The notes beneath the pieces are model-generated. The model was not told the origin of the DNA, made no database searches, and saw only the letters and a program-made list of their open reading frames with translations. Shown piece by piece: positions 11,719 to 23,159 of a stretch of 64,000 nucleotides of DNA; positions within the stretch are counted from its first letter, which is position 1; every line of letters starts with the position of its first letter. The DNA lies in contig OZ010599.1 of NCBI GenBank assembly GCA_963932145.1, forward strand, positions 46,495,565 through 46,559,564, written 5' to 3'. A program made the position numbers and the translations under genes. The stretch is from Acanthosepion lycidas. Its lineage: Eukaryota; Mollusca; Cephalopoda; Sepiida; Sepiidae.

Positions 11719-12160
11719 TATCATATAGATCAGTGAACTAGCATCTTGACTGAAGGGATTGTAGCTTGAATTCAGCTGTAGCTAGACTGAAGCACCTGTA
11801 TATATTGGGTTCTCATCAATAAATTTTATATACATTAAATCACTCTTTTCAATTGTGGCCTTATAATAACTATCTCACTTGTTGGCTATTTGTTTGGTTT
11901 ACAGTAGCAGCAATCGAAGTAATCAGCAGGTAATAACCGAAAGTCCCAGAACAAAAACACTGACCAAGCCTTATTTAACCTCTTTTCCACTTTTCCTTTT
12001 CAGTACCCTACAAGGCCCAGTCAAAGGACTACTTACAATTCTTGCTGCAGAAGACACATGGCCTGTCCTGGCTGCTTGACTTGAGATTTCTCATTCCCCA
12101 TAGGAACAAATAGAGAAACCTCCCTTCAAGACATCTAGCCAATATATTACTATATATAAT
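11719..12160. other. No gene recognised
   Basis: Unannotatable AT-rich DNA between the MITE and the BEL-like fragment. Confidence 0.5.
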
Positions 12161-12161
12161 A

Positions 12162-12260
12162 GATATTTGCTTGAAACTGATAAAATATCAAGAGATGTCA
12201 TTGCAAATGGAAATTCTAAAATTTCAGACTCTCTTCATGACCTTGAGAGATAGTGTTATA
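12162..12260 (+). mobile_element. Fragment of a BEL/Pao-like polyprotein (left copy)
   Basis: The frame reads YLLETDKISRDVI and then SKISDSLHDLE, matching with substitutions the stretch at 17.70-17.80 kb (ETDNISSDFI, SEISNSI). The two copies flank the Helitron. The family is assigned through the longer right copy. Confidence 0.45.
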
Positions 12261-12261
12261 T

Positions 12262-14361
12262 CTATATCTACTATCTATATTTCTCATGTTGTCTGTCTGT
12301 GTGTCTGTCGTGGGCATTGTTACCTCGCCCAGGCCGCATTTCTCACCCGATTTCGATGCGGTTTTCACCACAAGATTGCAAATGGCTGCCGTAAGGACAT
12401 GGCGGAGCCCGATTTTTGAGTTCGGACTCAGGTTCCGAAAAAATCGATAATCGGAAAAATCGATAATCAAAAAAATCTGATTACAGAAGGAATGATCGCA
12501 TTTCAACCAAATTTGACACCCTCTTAGAGTCTACCATTTGAAGTGTTGTCCAGAAGTTTCATGATCACGGACCCCTAAACAGCGCGGAAAACCGATAAAA
12601 CCCAATAACCGATACGCCCAGATTGCGGCTGAACCGCATGTAGGTTTTTAGCGAAAACCGACCGGATTTATGAGGAGGCCATTGGGAGTCAGCATGTGAA
12701 GTTTCAACTCTGAGCGCCCCCCAAACAGAGTGCAAATCGACATCGGTCAAACCGTAAAAATGTTTTTTTCCGGTTAGGTATTTCCTAAATGCAGATTAAT
12801 TTAAGGTTAGTCTATGCGCGGGAAGAAACAGGTCAGTGCGTGCAATCGAGTGGAAGAAAACATTTGACCTCAAATTGTGGAATGGATGCAGGTCCATTGA
12901 AATTCGGCCTTTTTATCCCTGCTACCAGGTTTGACTTTGAGCCACAAATGACATATTCGACTTTGTCAACACTTTTGCTTTAATCGTCGCAACTTACCAA
13001 AATAAGCACTTCCTTTATTCGCGTCTTTACTGAAAAAAAAACACGCATACGTGCGAAGTTAATATGATTCCGCCCTCAGCAGTCCATTTTCCAATTCTTT
13101 AAACGTTTTCCCCTAGCCCAGGCCGCATCCCAGACCTGACGAGGAGTTTTTGCGCTAAAACATCAGGGCTTCCTCCCAATCCATTTCAAAGCTAATGCCG
13201 GCAAACGGTTAGTGGCTTTTCGTTTTCGCACAAACCAAACGAGCAAACGCTTCATTGCAGCTCCTTGCATTCTCATCGCCGGCATCACGTGCGTTAGAGT
13301 CAAGCTGCATATGCAGCAGGAAGCTTGACCCCGTTTACGGCCAAGCCTTGCGCTTGCCAAATCATGCACCCGTGCGTGAATGCGCGCTAGCATCATCCAT
13401 TTTGCGTGAGCTCATTCATTGGTCCAAGTAATGGCCATTGTCCAGGCTACACCAATCAATGACAAGTCACACTCCCTTTAAATACCTTCAGCGCGGCTGC
13501 ATCCGCACTCACGTCTTAATTTGATCGCCATTAACGCATCTGTCCTTGGATTAATTGACAGCTTCCTGCTACCGCAAGGTACTTATTTGCTTAAACGTTT
13601 GCATTACCCATTTTATCTCCGCGTGCTGCCTTTACTGCGCAGCCCAGTCCATCTTAGCGTTCCATACCTATTTCTAACTTTTCGTAGTTCAGTTTTGCTA
13701 TTAGACAGTTAACTGCTGTCGCAAGTTACTTCTCTTCTGCTTTTACTACGCGGCCGAGTACACCTCAGTGTTTCACTACATTTAACCTTCAATGCTTCAA
13801 CGTTTTGGTTGCGTAACCTCTTCCTCCAGCGATGATTTGGTGCTGCCAGAAAGCACAGCCCATAGCTAGAAGTTTTTCCATACCGCTCCACTGCATATTT
13901 AGTTTTTCGTATACAACAAGGTTGCACCGCTTCAGCTTCGGCATCAACTTCTATTCGCATTCTTACGCAGCATTTCTACAACCCTTCAAATGGCTCCTAC
14001 ATGACGAACATCCGCACGTCAGCAACTAAAGACCCCTAATACCGTTAACGTTACACATGCAGAACAGGCGACTGCGAAGGAGCACATAATAACTCCGGTT
14101 ACAGATGATAATATAGCGTCTACTTTGCACTCTTCTGCGTGCCGTGGCGATGACCAACCCGGCAGCTCTGCAAAGGCTGCAAAACACCCAGGCGAGGCAA
14201 CATTAGCAGGCGTTCTAAAAAAGCCTCACTGGCTAAGGGGAAACGGGAGCTCTTCTGAGTACCGCGGCGATGACCGACCTGACAGCTTTGCTAAGCGTGC
14301 CAAAATACTATGGTGATGCAACCTTAGCAGGCGTTCTAAAAGTGCCTCTGCGGCAAAGAGA
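12262..14361 (+). other. 5' leader region of the Helitron
   Basis: Non-coding, G+C-richer sequence. The block with CCCAGGCCGCAT and GGAGCCCGATTTTT near 12.33-12.42 kb recurs near 17.01-17.07 kb, close to the other end. A TTTAAATA box at about 13.48 kb with a CCAATCAATG block just upstream could be the Rep promoter; that is an inference from motif spacing only. Confidence 0.45.
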
Positions 14362-16436
14362 ATGCGGGAGGAAGAAACCGAGGTAAATGCCTCTTTGAGG
14401 CTTTCCAGTCAATCTCAACGGAGGCAGTATGTTTTGTCACATGAAACGCTTGGTAAGCGTAACTACCGTTTGTACTGCAAATCAGTTTACACATATTCGT
14501 TGAAAAGTAAGTGGAAACTACCTAAACGCTTGCAAGACAAAAACAGCGGCTTCATTACAAGAGGTTTTGCGGTCTCGACAGAGCCCGCATCGAAATGCTA
14601 CTTGCAATGCAGCCGACGCGGCTGCAATTTCCATTCGACGGTCCCAGGAAACCACGGCTGAGAAAACCGCACGTAACGCAACGAAGGCTGCGCTATGGAG
14701 CCGACGCCGCTGCAACTTCTGCTGCAAGGGCGTCGGAATGTTCCGCGCAAAAGCACACAAGGCGGCAACGCGATGCAACTTCAACTTCAGCTGCTAGAGC
14801 TGTAGAAGGACCTACTGAAAGGCTTGAAAGGTTGCAGACTGTTAATCAGCGCCGCCATGCACAGCGAGCGCTCTGTAGACCACCAAAGCAGTTTTGGTTT
14901 AAGCTGGCGTTCAACTATGAGACAGTTTTGAGGCTTTCCGGTCGCAAAGACCTCCAAATAGGATCCATGTCAGTTGCGTGTGGGCATTGCAATGCCACAA
15001 AATGGCCTGGAGAGTCTGCAGGTTTGTGTTGTTCAGACGGTAAGGTACAGTTGCCACCTTTTCAAGAGCTACCTGCTCCGTTGAAAGCTCTGTTGGAGGG
15101 TTCCAGTCCAGACTCCAAACATTTCCTCGCAAAAATCAGAGAGTACAATTGTGCCTTCCAGATGACCTCTTTCGGTGGTAATGCCTTCCGCGAAGTCGGT
15201 TGGAATCCCACCTTCAAGGTTCAAGGTCAGGTTTACCACCGGATTGTGTCTCTTTTGCCGGAAACTGACACTGATTCGGCATTTCTACAAATATACTTCA
15301 TAGCAGACTACAATCAACAGGCAGATGCCCGCATTTTCATTATTCCCGAGAACGATACAGGCCAGGACAATCATACTCGCAGGGACGTCATAATGAGTCT
15401 CCAACAAATTCTCCACGAGACAAACATCTATGTCCGCAGTTTTAAGTATGCTCTCGAAAATAACACTTCTTCTGATTTCATTATTGTAATTGATGCTGAC
15501 AAACGGCCTCGGGGAGTGCACTAACGTCGTTACACTTCTCCCACAAATAACGAAGTTTCCGTCATTGTCAGCGGTGATCAGCACAACAGATGTGACATTT
15601 TTATCGAATCGCGCGGCAGTGGGCTCCGAAGAATCAGTGAAAAGGAACGGTCCTACGATGCACTGCAATACCCACTTCTCTTCCTTTACGGAGAAGATGG
15701 GTACCACTTTGGCATTCTATAAAATGGGTCCAACTTAAAAACTGTGCCTTGCAGGGATTTCTACGCCTACCTATTGATGGTACATGAGGGTACATTCAAT
15801 CATCTTCATCGAAGCCGGCAACTTTTCCATTAATTCATAGTAGACATGGCTGCTAAGATGGAATCCGAAAGACTCTGTTACATCAGATTGAATCACACCA
15901 AGTTGCGCTGCGACTCTTACATTCACCTCCGTCGAAATGACGCTGATCCACGCAATATAGGCAAGATGTGCATACTAACTACAACGTTCACAGGCAGTCC
16001 ACGATACATGCATGCGAGGACACAAGACAAGATTACATACGTTCGTAAGTACGGCCGACCAGACCTATTCATAACTTTCACGTGTAACCCAAAATGGTAC
16101 GCAATTGCTAAAGAACTTATGTCAGGGAAATCGGCCTACGACCGTCCAGACCTCATTACGCGCGTTTACCATCTGAAGTTGGGAAAGCTAATGGATGTGA
16201 TTACAAAGGGCCTGGTTTTGGGGGCTGTTTGCTGTCGCATGCACACTATTGAGTGGCAGAAACGCGGCCCGCCTCACGCACATATACTAATTTGCCTGTG
16301 CGAAAAAGATTGAGGCCACAGAAATCGATCATCTTATTTCTGCTGAAATTCCTGATCCGTCGGCTGACCCTGAATTGTATGAAATAGCGACAACCAACAT
16401 GATTCATGGTCCCTGCGGGTCGCATTACAATTACAC
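14362..16436 (+). pseudogene. Helitron replication initiator (Rep, HUH nickase) pseudogene
   Basis: Rep nicks and transfers one strand during rolling-circle transposition. From 14595 one frame encodes an arginine/alanine-rich N-terminus. The Helitron_like_N region follows: IGSMSV, C..CNATKWPGE, CCSDGKV, FLAKIREYN, AFQMTSFG, QGQVYHRI, then TFTGSPRYMH, YVRKYGRPDLFITFTCNP. It ends with the metal-binding HAH within WQKRGPPHAHI (HAH at 16275-16283). The frame is kept from 14595 to 16313 but is broken by three TAA codons (15522, 15720, 15831). Each stands where the family often has glutamine, so CAA-to-TAA changes are likely. A frameshift near 16308 follows, then [12 protein letters not shown] and NMIHGPCG, after which homology stops. 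The 14362-14594 part is less certain. Confidence 0.85.
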
Positions 16437-16449
16437 CAGCTGTCACAAC

Positions 16450-16720
16450 AGCGACGAAAAATTTGTATCCATCAGATGCCGACCTACACTTCACTTTCAG
16501 AAGATCCCAATTCCCAGTCGCACCCTGTTTTGCTATGACAATTAATAAGGCCCAAGTACAAACGCTGTCTGTCACTGTTGTACACTTAGAAGAGCAGTAC
16601 TTCTCATACGGCCAAATTTACGTAGCCTCCTCTCGAGTCGGCAGGCGCAATGATGTGTTCCTTTATTCACCCTCGCAAAAAGCTAAAAATATGGTATACA
16701 CTGAAGTCCTCAGCCAGTGA
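16450..16720 (+). pseudogene. C-terminal end of Helitron Pif1-like helicase
   Basis: Shortly after the Rep homology ends, a different frame reads [20 protein letters not shown] and then FSYGQIYVASSRV. This is the last conserved block of Pif1/Helitron helicases ([21 protein letters not shown]). Walker A and B and all middle motifs are absent. The junction with Rep therefore marks an internal deletion of roughly two to three kilobases compared with complete Helitrons. Confidence 0.8.
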
Positions 16721-17684
16721 AACGCAAACTTCATTCCATTTTTCCTTTCTATGCAAGAAAATTGAGGTCCCTGCCAAATCAAACATATTGATTGCTGGAT
16801 TTGTGTTACTCCGGTATTTGGGCGAATTACATTCTAAAATTTCAGGCGTTCTTTACAATTCAACCAGAAATTCCTAAGCGGCCCAGTTAGAGGTGCCCTG
16901 CATAGAATGCCGCGTGACCCCGTCGTGACTCAAAAATCGATACAAACCTCAATATTGACCATGCCCTCAGCACTCCATTTCCCACTTCTTTAAACTTTGT
17001 TCTTTCTCCCAGGCCGCATCCCAGATCCGATTTTTCAATTTACGTCATTGTGTCATACCGGAGCCCGATTTTTTATTTGCGACTCAATCTTTGTAAAAAA
17101 AAAACCGATTAACTCACAGGTGATACGTATTTTGGGGTTTTAAGTTGAATGTCTCGCCTGCACTACCCTGCCCAGTACATCTAAGCTTTTCACCTCATTT
17201 TGGACTCTGTGCAGTTGACTTCGTTTTGTTAAACACTTTTGAGCTCTTTTATTTGAACTTAAAATCGGATCAATGTATGGTTTCCAAAATACCGGGTTAA
17301 CAAAACAAGGGCAACAACAACCCCTCCCAAGTAGTATGACCAGTCTCAATATTTCAGGAAACTGGGTTGGGTGTGAAAAAGTATTTGTTGTTAACATTGT
17401 TTTTTCATTCGGTTTTTGCAGTTACGAGTCCTTTTTTAAAGCTGATCGTTTTGTGTTCATTTTGTTTAGTTCTTTTTTCGTAACAGATTTAATGTTTAGT
17501 ACAGAGCTTAGAAAAAATTCGCAGTGTGGATAGGCAAGAAGGCATGTAGCAACATCAGCACGGCAAAGGGCACTCCTTTAAAGGCAAGGAAGGGCAAAAA
17601 TATTTTAAGTCAAGTGATAGCGATTGCTGTATGAGTCGTACGATTTTTGAATCAAGCATGGGCAACGCCGGGCCATACTGCTAG
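16721..17684 (+). other. 3' non-coding region of the Helitron
   Basis: No coding signal. It contains the internal repeat shared with the 5' leader (about 17.01-17.07 kb) and ends with the hairpin and CTAG terminus. Confidence 0.6.
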
Positions 17685-17694
17685 TCTAAAAAAT

Positions 17695-18080
17695 AAATAG
17701 CTACTTTTATGAAACTGATAATATATCAAGTGACTTCATTGAAGATAAAGATTCAGAAATTTCAAACTCTATTTGTGGTAAACACATTGAGGGATAATAT
17801 CATGGATAAAACATCAAATTACTTAAATGAAGAAGACTGTTAGTAATTATGACAAAGAAAACATTGAACAGTTTGAAAAATCTATTGAAAATTTCTATTA
17901 TGTAAAGTTGCCTTGGGAGGATGAAAAACTAACACTGTCCCATTAAAACCATACTGTAGTACTTAATATACAGAATGGAGTTGCAAAAAAATTAAAGCAG
18001 CAGAATTTATATGAAAATTATGCTGGTGTATTTAACAAGCGAGATATGCAAAAGTTTCCAACATCTTTGTTCTAAAAACC
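17695..18080 (+). mobile_element. Fragment of a BEL/Pao-like retrotransposon polyprotein (right copy)
   Basis: Two frames together give ETDNISSDFIEDKDSEISNS and then NIEQFEKSIENFYYVKLPW, followed by AKKLKQQNLYENYAGVF. The pattern FE..I..FY.V.LPW...., then KRL, then Y..Y...F resembles the segment between protease and RT in BEL/Pao polyproteins. Stops and a frameshift interrupt it. The family call rests on this one motif block. Confidence 0.45.
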
Positions 18081-18273
18081 TAAATATTGAATACACAGAA
18101 AATCAATGTTTTTTATTAAACATGCTGAAAGTTTTTGCGCACAACGAATATTTTCTATCTTGATGAAACAGTTAAAAGGTTTGCATTTTAACTCATTATC
18201 TTAACTAAAGATAATGTTTGTTACATCACAGATGTTCTTTTACCATGTTATCTTATCTTTAAGACTGAATATG

Positions 18274-18354
18274 CTACTGTTTGTATATATATAGATATAT
18301 ACACACACAAACAATAGCTTATATATATATATGTTTGTGTATGTGTGTGTATAC
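18274..18354. repeat. Mixed TA/CA microsatellite
   Basis: Runs of TATA, CACA and TGTGTG within 80 bp. Confidence 0.85.
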
Positions 18355-18419
18355 CGAGTGTAACAGCAAAATTTTCCAATTGTTAGATCAAGCTTTGAAC
18401 CGTTGTACCTTAGAAATGA

Positions 18420-19110
18420 TTAAACTAGACGTTTTTCCTATCTTTTATTACTTCCGGCCTTTACTACTTCCGGCTACCTCGGACCCTTACTTCCAGCATT
18501 CATAGACTTTGCTACTTCCAGCTACTAAAGACCCTTACCTTCCGGCATCTTACCTCCGGCATTGCTGGCCTTCATTACTTCCGGCCCTTATCTCAACCTA
18601 ACTCACTTTGTTGATCGGCGTTAATAGACCTGCTTACAACAGCCCTGAATTTCCAGCTACATCAATGGTCCCTGCTTCCGACTTTTCTGTCAACCTAACT
18701 CACCTGGTTTAGGAAATTGCTGCATGCATATCGTCCAGACTTCAAACAGCCTATTCCGTACACTTCGGTTAAAATACTACAGAAGGTTCACCATTGGATT
18801 TGACCAGCAACTATGCAACGCCATCAACGGACATTAGATTTGACAGGCAACTACGCAACACCAGCACCGAAAAGCACCTGAACTTTCTTCTCCTTGGCTA
18901 TATAGTCCAGACTTCAAATAACCTACTCCATACACTTCGGTTAAAATACTACGGAAGGTTCATCGTTGAACTTAACCAGCAACTTTTCAACGCTTTCACC
19001 GGATATGTGAACTTATCTTTCGAATTGTGGACTTACATGCTAATTTAATCTACAAGGACTCCGGTCTATACTCTAAATAAATTTTGTATTAAATTTTAAA
19101 TATCCTCATT
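18420..19110. repeat. Degenerate short repeats and a 180-bp duplication, possibly an LTR remnant
   Basis: At 18.45-18.60 kb, CTACTTCCGGC-like blocks recur irregularly at least six times. At 18.73-18.79 and 18.91-18.97 kb, TCCAGACTTCAAA...CTTCGGTTAAAATACTAC occurs twice. An AATAAA at about 19076 closes the stretch. Element class not recognised. Confidence 0.5.
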
Positions 19111-19239
19111 TTGTTACCCATTGTTGCTTCACCTGTCAGATTTCACGTTTTTAATTTATAAACGTTAGCGGGCCTCGTGTAACTATCTTTATTTGGGCGC
19201 ACAGACTACTTTTATATCGGCCCCCTTCCAGGGGGTCCA

Positions 19240-21335
19240 CTACAAACATCAGGCGGACCTCTTTGACCTCATTCTAACCTCCTGGCTTGATAAATGAATG
19301 CTTACCAAAAGTTTTACCTCCACTAGTCACATCAGACCATTGCCTAATCAGTGTTCAGACTGATGCCAAACCTAAGGCATCTCCTGATGTACCGTTCCAT
19401 AGAACGATTTTTCGCTACGAGAAGGTAGACTGGGACAGCTTTTGATCCTACATGATGGAAGTTCCCCTCCCAACCTTCTTTAAGCATGCTACCTCAAAAA
19501 CTGCTACCCTTATCACTGATTGGATCTTTTCTGGAACGAAGAGTTTTTATTCCCTCCTTCCAAAAATTCTAGTAAAAAAACAGTCAACCCTGGTTCACCC
19601 CTGAATGCGCTGCAGCCATAATTCACTGAGGGAACTATTTCAATATCTATCGCAAGGAGCGACGTTGTTCGACCCTCAAAGCATTCAGGAATGCTCACAA
19701 TCGCTGCAAAAAAGTTCTAGAAAACGCCAAGTGCAGCTACACACAGTCAGACCAAGATTGAAAAGAAGCAAATTGGATACCGTGAATTCTGGAAGATCAC
19801 CAACCAAATCATGAACAGAGGTAAAGCGGCTGTGCCCACAATTATAAATTGCCCGGAGGTCATATCTCCCTCGACAGAGAAGGCGAACCTCTTGGCCTCC
19901 GTCTTTGCATCTCAACGTTAAATAACAAACGCCATCCCCCTTCTCAGGTTCCCACTTCTCTAGGCACAATCTCAGTAATATTACCACCACAGCACGAGAA
20001 GTCACTAGATTTTTCAAAGACCTTGACCCTAAGAAATTCACTGATCCAGAAAAAGTTCCAGTGGTTGTCCTTAAGAACATCAACGCGCAATTATCTCCAA
20101 TCTTTGCAAAGTTATTCAACAGCTGCTTGAAGTAAATCCTTCCCAAGTCTGTGGAAAGTGTCAAGAACGTTGCCGTATGATTTTGTCCCTCCCAGTACAG
20201 ACACATCATTCTCCTCAGTTAGCTTTTTGAGGCCATAATCAATAAGAAGGTCGTCGAGCAACTAGAGAAGAACAACCTTTTCAGTGACGAGCAGTATGGG
20301 TTTCGGACGGCCCAATCCACAGCCGACGTCCTAACTACCATCACTCACAGGAACAGATGAGGCTCTTGATAACAAACACACCTCGAGAACCATAGCACTA
20401 GATATCTCAAAGGCTTTCAACAAGGTATGGCACAAAGGCTTACTACACAAACTCTCCAGTTATGGAATAACTGGAAGTGTCTTGTCGATCATAAAATCCT
20501 TCCTAAGAGTAGTTATCAATGGCCGGTCCTCTGGAGACGTCAACGCAGACGCAGACGTCGCCCAAGGGTCACTCTTCAGACCAACTTTCTTTTTGATTTA
20601 CATAAATGATTTGCCTAAGGATATATTCAGATCATTTGTAAACATTTATGCCGTTCGAGATGAACGGAAGTCCTCTCGGCGAAGCACCATGCCTTGAAAG
20701 ACTGTTGGGCCTCAAACTCAAACTTGACTTGAAATGGAACGCATACATACGATCCATTGATAAGGATTCAGGTAAAATAGTTGACTCTCTGTACCTCACC
20801 AGTAAGTAGTTGACATCTCCTACTATCTTCTCCCTTTACAAGAGCAAGATCAGGCCAAAAATGGAGTACTATTGTCGTATTTGGGCAGGAGCTTTCAAGA
20901 CCTCACTCTCCAGCCTTGATAGAGTTCAAAAGCATCTCTCAGCCCTTGTGGGTGACGAATTATTCTCTATCCTTCAGCATCTCTCTCACAGGCGGGATAT
21001 GTCAAGCCTCTACCAGTACTTCCACGGAAAGTTCTCGGACGAACTACGTCCCTTGGTCCCGCTGAGGCAAACCGTGACGCTATGCCACTTACATAGTAGC
21101 AAACCACCCACATTCCCTCCGTATTCCATCATTGAGAAGTAAGTTTCACTCAAACAGCTTCTTCCCGCAAACCACTGACCTGTGGGACCGACTTCCAACA
21201 AGATGTTTCCCCGATCACTACAATCTTAATCTGTTCAATTCTAGGGGTAACCGTTATCTTCCACTTCTATACACACAAATGGGCTCCAGACATAACCCTC
21301 TACCTCGAGTGGCGCCCAGGCTTTGTAAAGGGTGA
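19240..21335 (+). mobile_element. Degraded CR1/Jockey-group LINE, 5'-truncated
   Basis: The order of recognisable pieces is as follows. The end of the endonuclease domain (DLFDLILTS; SDHCLISVQT at about 19.33 kb) comes first, then a linker with WDSF. The RT follows: ALDISKAFNKVWHKGLLHKL near 20.40-20.46 kb, and QGSLFRPTFFLIYINDLP near 20.56-20.62 kb. The frame breaks where the YADD box is expected (NIYAVRD). The C-terminal region has RPKMEYYCRIWAGA, LDRVQKH and then FFPQTTDLWDRLP near 21.15 kb. Many stops and shifts show it is dead. A TA microsatellite follows directly and may descend from the tail. The stretch 10.40-10.66 kb is a second copy of its 3' end. Confidence 0.82.
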
Positions 21336-21344
21336 ACCTCGCAG

Positions 21345-21384
<40 letters not shown>
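21345..21384. repeat. (TA)n microsatellite at the LINE 3' end
   Basis: TA run immediately after the last LINE homology. Confidence 0.95.
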
Positions 21385-21386
<2 letters not shown>

Positions 21387-21559
21387 GTGGATGACAATAT
21401 ATACATACTCCTGAAAAAAATTCGGGAAGAAAAGTGAATTTGTAAACAGTGACTATTACTGCCGATGATGCAATACTCTTCGTTAAGACGAATTGATTTC
21501 TCCAGTCACTGGCGTGTTTATCTAAAAATAAATACGTCTAAATTCACCTTCATCCCTGC

Positions 21560-21665
21560 CGTACGCCAATGGCTTAGGGGTAGAATCTCCGACTAATAAC
21601 AAATCAGTCGGGTTTCAATCCCGGCTTGAGGCAATCACCACACTGATGAGCTGCGAAACAGTCTG
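21560..21665 (+). repeat. tRNA-derived SINE-like sequence
   Basis: TGGCTTAGGGGTAGAATC (A-box-like) is followed about 40 nt later by GGTTTCAATCCCGG (B box) within a tRNA-sized stretch. Then comes a SINE-like body. GGATGACAATATATA, found just after it, also occurs at about 21388, so two related tails are present. Folding is imperfect, so I do not call a tRNA gene. Confidence 0.55.
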
Positions 21666-21675
21666 TCTATGGATG

Positions 21676-21679
<4 letters not shown>

Positions 21680-21740
<61 letters not shown>
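21680..21740. repeat. (TA)n microsatellite
   Basis: TA run that borders the mariner-like element on its left. Confidence 0.95.
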
Positions 21741-21743
<3 letters not shown>

Positions 21744-23079
21744 GTCAGAGATGACGGACGTTATTGAAATGGCTATTACTCATCCCTAGAAGGAGGGACA
21801 TATGTCCGACAGATACCATAAAATGCCGTGGTGTCTTACCATTTTTGTTTCTTTTCAGTTGAAGCCATGGCGCTGTGGACGAAAGAGCAGCGCGTGTTCG
21901 CCTACAACAGATTCAGGTAGAATAACGAGTCTGTCACAACAGTTCAGAATGAGTTTCGTCGCCGATTCAACATTCACCGAAATCAGGCTATTATTCTCAC
22001 TCGTAACACAATCTTACGTTGGCTTCATGCAATCGTACACGAGGTACTCTAATCAATAGCAGACCTTTGTGGACTTCACAAACGGTACGTACCCCAGAAA
22101 ATGGGGAACGCGTCAGATAAGCTTTGCTGCGCAGTCCGTATTGCTCGGCTCTGCTCTGAGGTATGCTACTAAACTTGGCATCGATAATCGTTCGGTAAGG
22201 CGTATTTTACATGAAGAACTGCATTTCCACCCCTACAAATTGGTCATTGGGCGACAGTTGAGACCAGGGAACTATACACAGTGGCTTAACTTCGCACGTC
22301 AGAAGGAAGCAGTGTTTGAGGTAAATGACAACCTCATTTTCTTAATGAGTGATTAAGTTCATTTTCATCTCAATAGCATGATGAATCAACTTAATTGTCG
22401 TTATTGGGCTCTTGAAAATCCGAGAGAACTGCACAAAAGACCACTGCACAGTCCAAAAGTGATGGTTTGGTGTACTGTTAGAAAAGATGGCATTATTGGT
22501 CTTTACTTTTTTGAAGAGCATAATGGAAATGCTGTTACTGTGAACTCCGAGCGTTACATCGAGATGATAAATAACTTCTTTGTGCCTGAATGACGAAAAC
22601 CTATTCCTATCCGACGTGCGTGGTTTCAGCAGGATGGGGCGACGGCCCACACAGCCAGACCATCAATGAACGTTCTTCGCTCTCTCTTCGGTAAATGGCT
22701 CATTTCGGGATTTGCTGACGCTCCTTGGCCCCCTAGGTCCCCTGATTTGTCTATGTGTGACTATTTCTTGGGGGGGGGGACTTCAAAGCGCATGTGTATG
22801 AGGATAAACCCCGTACACTGGATGATTTGAAGGAAGCTATTTGCATGAAAGTCGCCCAAATCGACAGAGCGACGCTGGAAAAAGCGGAGGCCAACTTCTA
22901 AGAACGCCTTCAAAAATGCATCAATGAAAATTGACGCCACACGACGGTTATTGTTTTCAACGCTTGATTTTGTCAAATGTTAATTTAATACGAACACACT
23001 GATGTCAAAAATTCTTTTTTGAAGCTAAAATTTAACGATGTTGTCAATATTTTAAAAACGTCCGTCCTCTCTGTCTCAC

Positions 23080-23083
<4 letters not shown>
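21741..23083 (+). mobile_element. Mariner/IS630-like transposon, decayed, inside a TA microsatellite
   Basis: Imperfect terminal inverted repeats are visible. On the left, AATGTCAGAG then GACGGACGTT; on the right, complementary AACGTCCGTC then CTCACATT near 23.06-23.08 kb. Both ends abut TA runs. The transposase relic starts MALWTKEQRVFAYNRFR at 21868 with the HTH of the DUF4817-like type (TVQNEFRRRFNI). It continues through VMVWCTVRKDGI..LYFFE, then FQQDGATAHTA near 22.63 kb and WPPRSPDLSMCDYF near 22.73 kb, which hold the catalytic acidic residues. The C-terminal helix follows near 22.80-22.92 kb. Several stops and a G-run frameshift near 22771 inactivate it. Confidence 0.82.

Positions 23084-23118
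<35 letters not shown>
23084..23118. repeat. (TA)n microsatellite
   Basis: TA run bordering the mariner-like element on its right. Confidence 0.95.
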
Positions 23119-23120
<2 letters not shown>

Positions 23121-23159
23121 TCATGTTTGCAATTTCCTAAAAAGTATCTGCTGAAGTAA

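Larger units (their letters stand above)
12261..17684 (+). mobile_element. Helitron, internally deleted, about 5.4 kb
   Basis: The 5' end is placed at TC (12261) after an A, in TCTATATCTACTATCTATAT, typical of animal Helitrons. The 3' end is CTAG (17681-17684) followed by T and preceded by GGGCAACGCCGGGCC, the usual hairpin-CTRR tail. Insertion between A and T with no target duplication fits. The inside carries a Helitron Rep (HUH) relic and the last part of a Pif1-type helicase, with most of the helicase missing. Base composition is markedly richer in G+C than the surroundings. The related flanks on both sides are the interrupted BEL-like repeat. The exact 5' base has alternatives a few nucleotides downstream. 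Confidence 0.82.

Noticed and set aside
13163-13396. Arginine-rich minus-strand frame in the Helitron leader
   Set aside because: No family resemblance. Open frames are frequent here because of the higher G+C content.
14518-14784. Alanine/arginine-rich minus-strand frame
   Set aside because: Shadow of the G+C-rich Helitron Rep N-terminus on the other strand.
15285-15707. 140-residue minus-strand frame
   Set aside because: Antisense to the recognisable Helitron Rep, so a shadow.
19685-20209. Long 174-residue minus-strand frame
   Set aside because: Overlaps the LINE whose coding sense is the plus strand; no domain recognised.
21560-21640. tRNA gene
   Set aside because: A and B boxes are present but the acceptor and anticodon stems do not pair well, and a SINE-like body follows.
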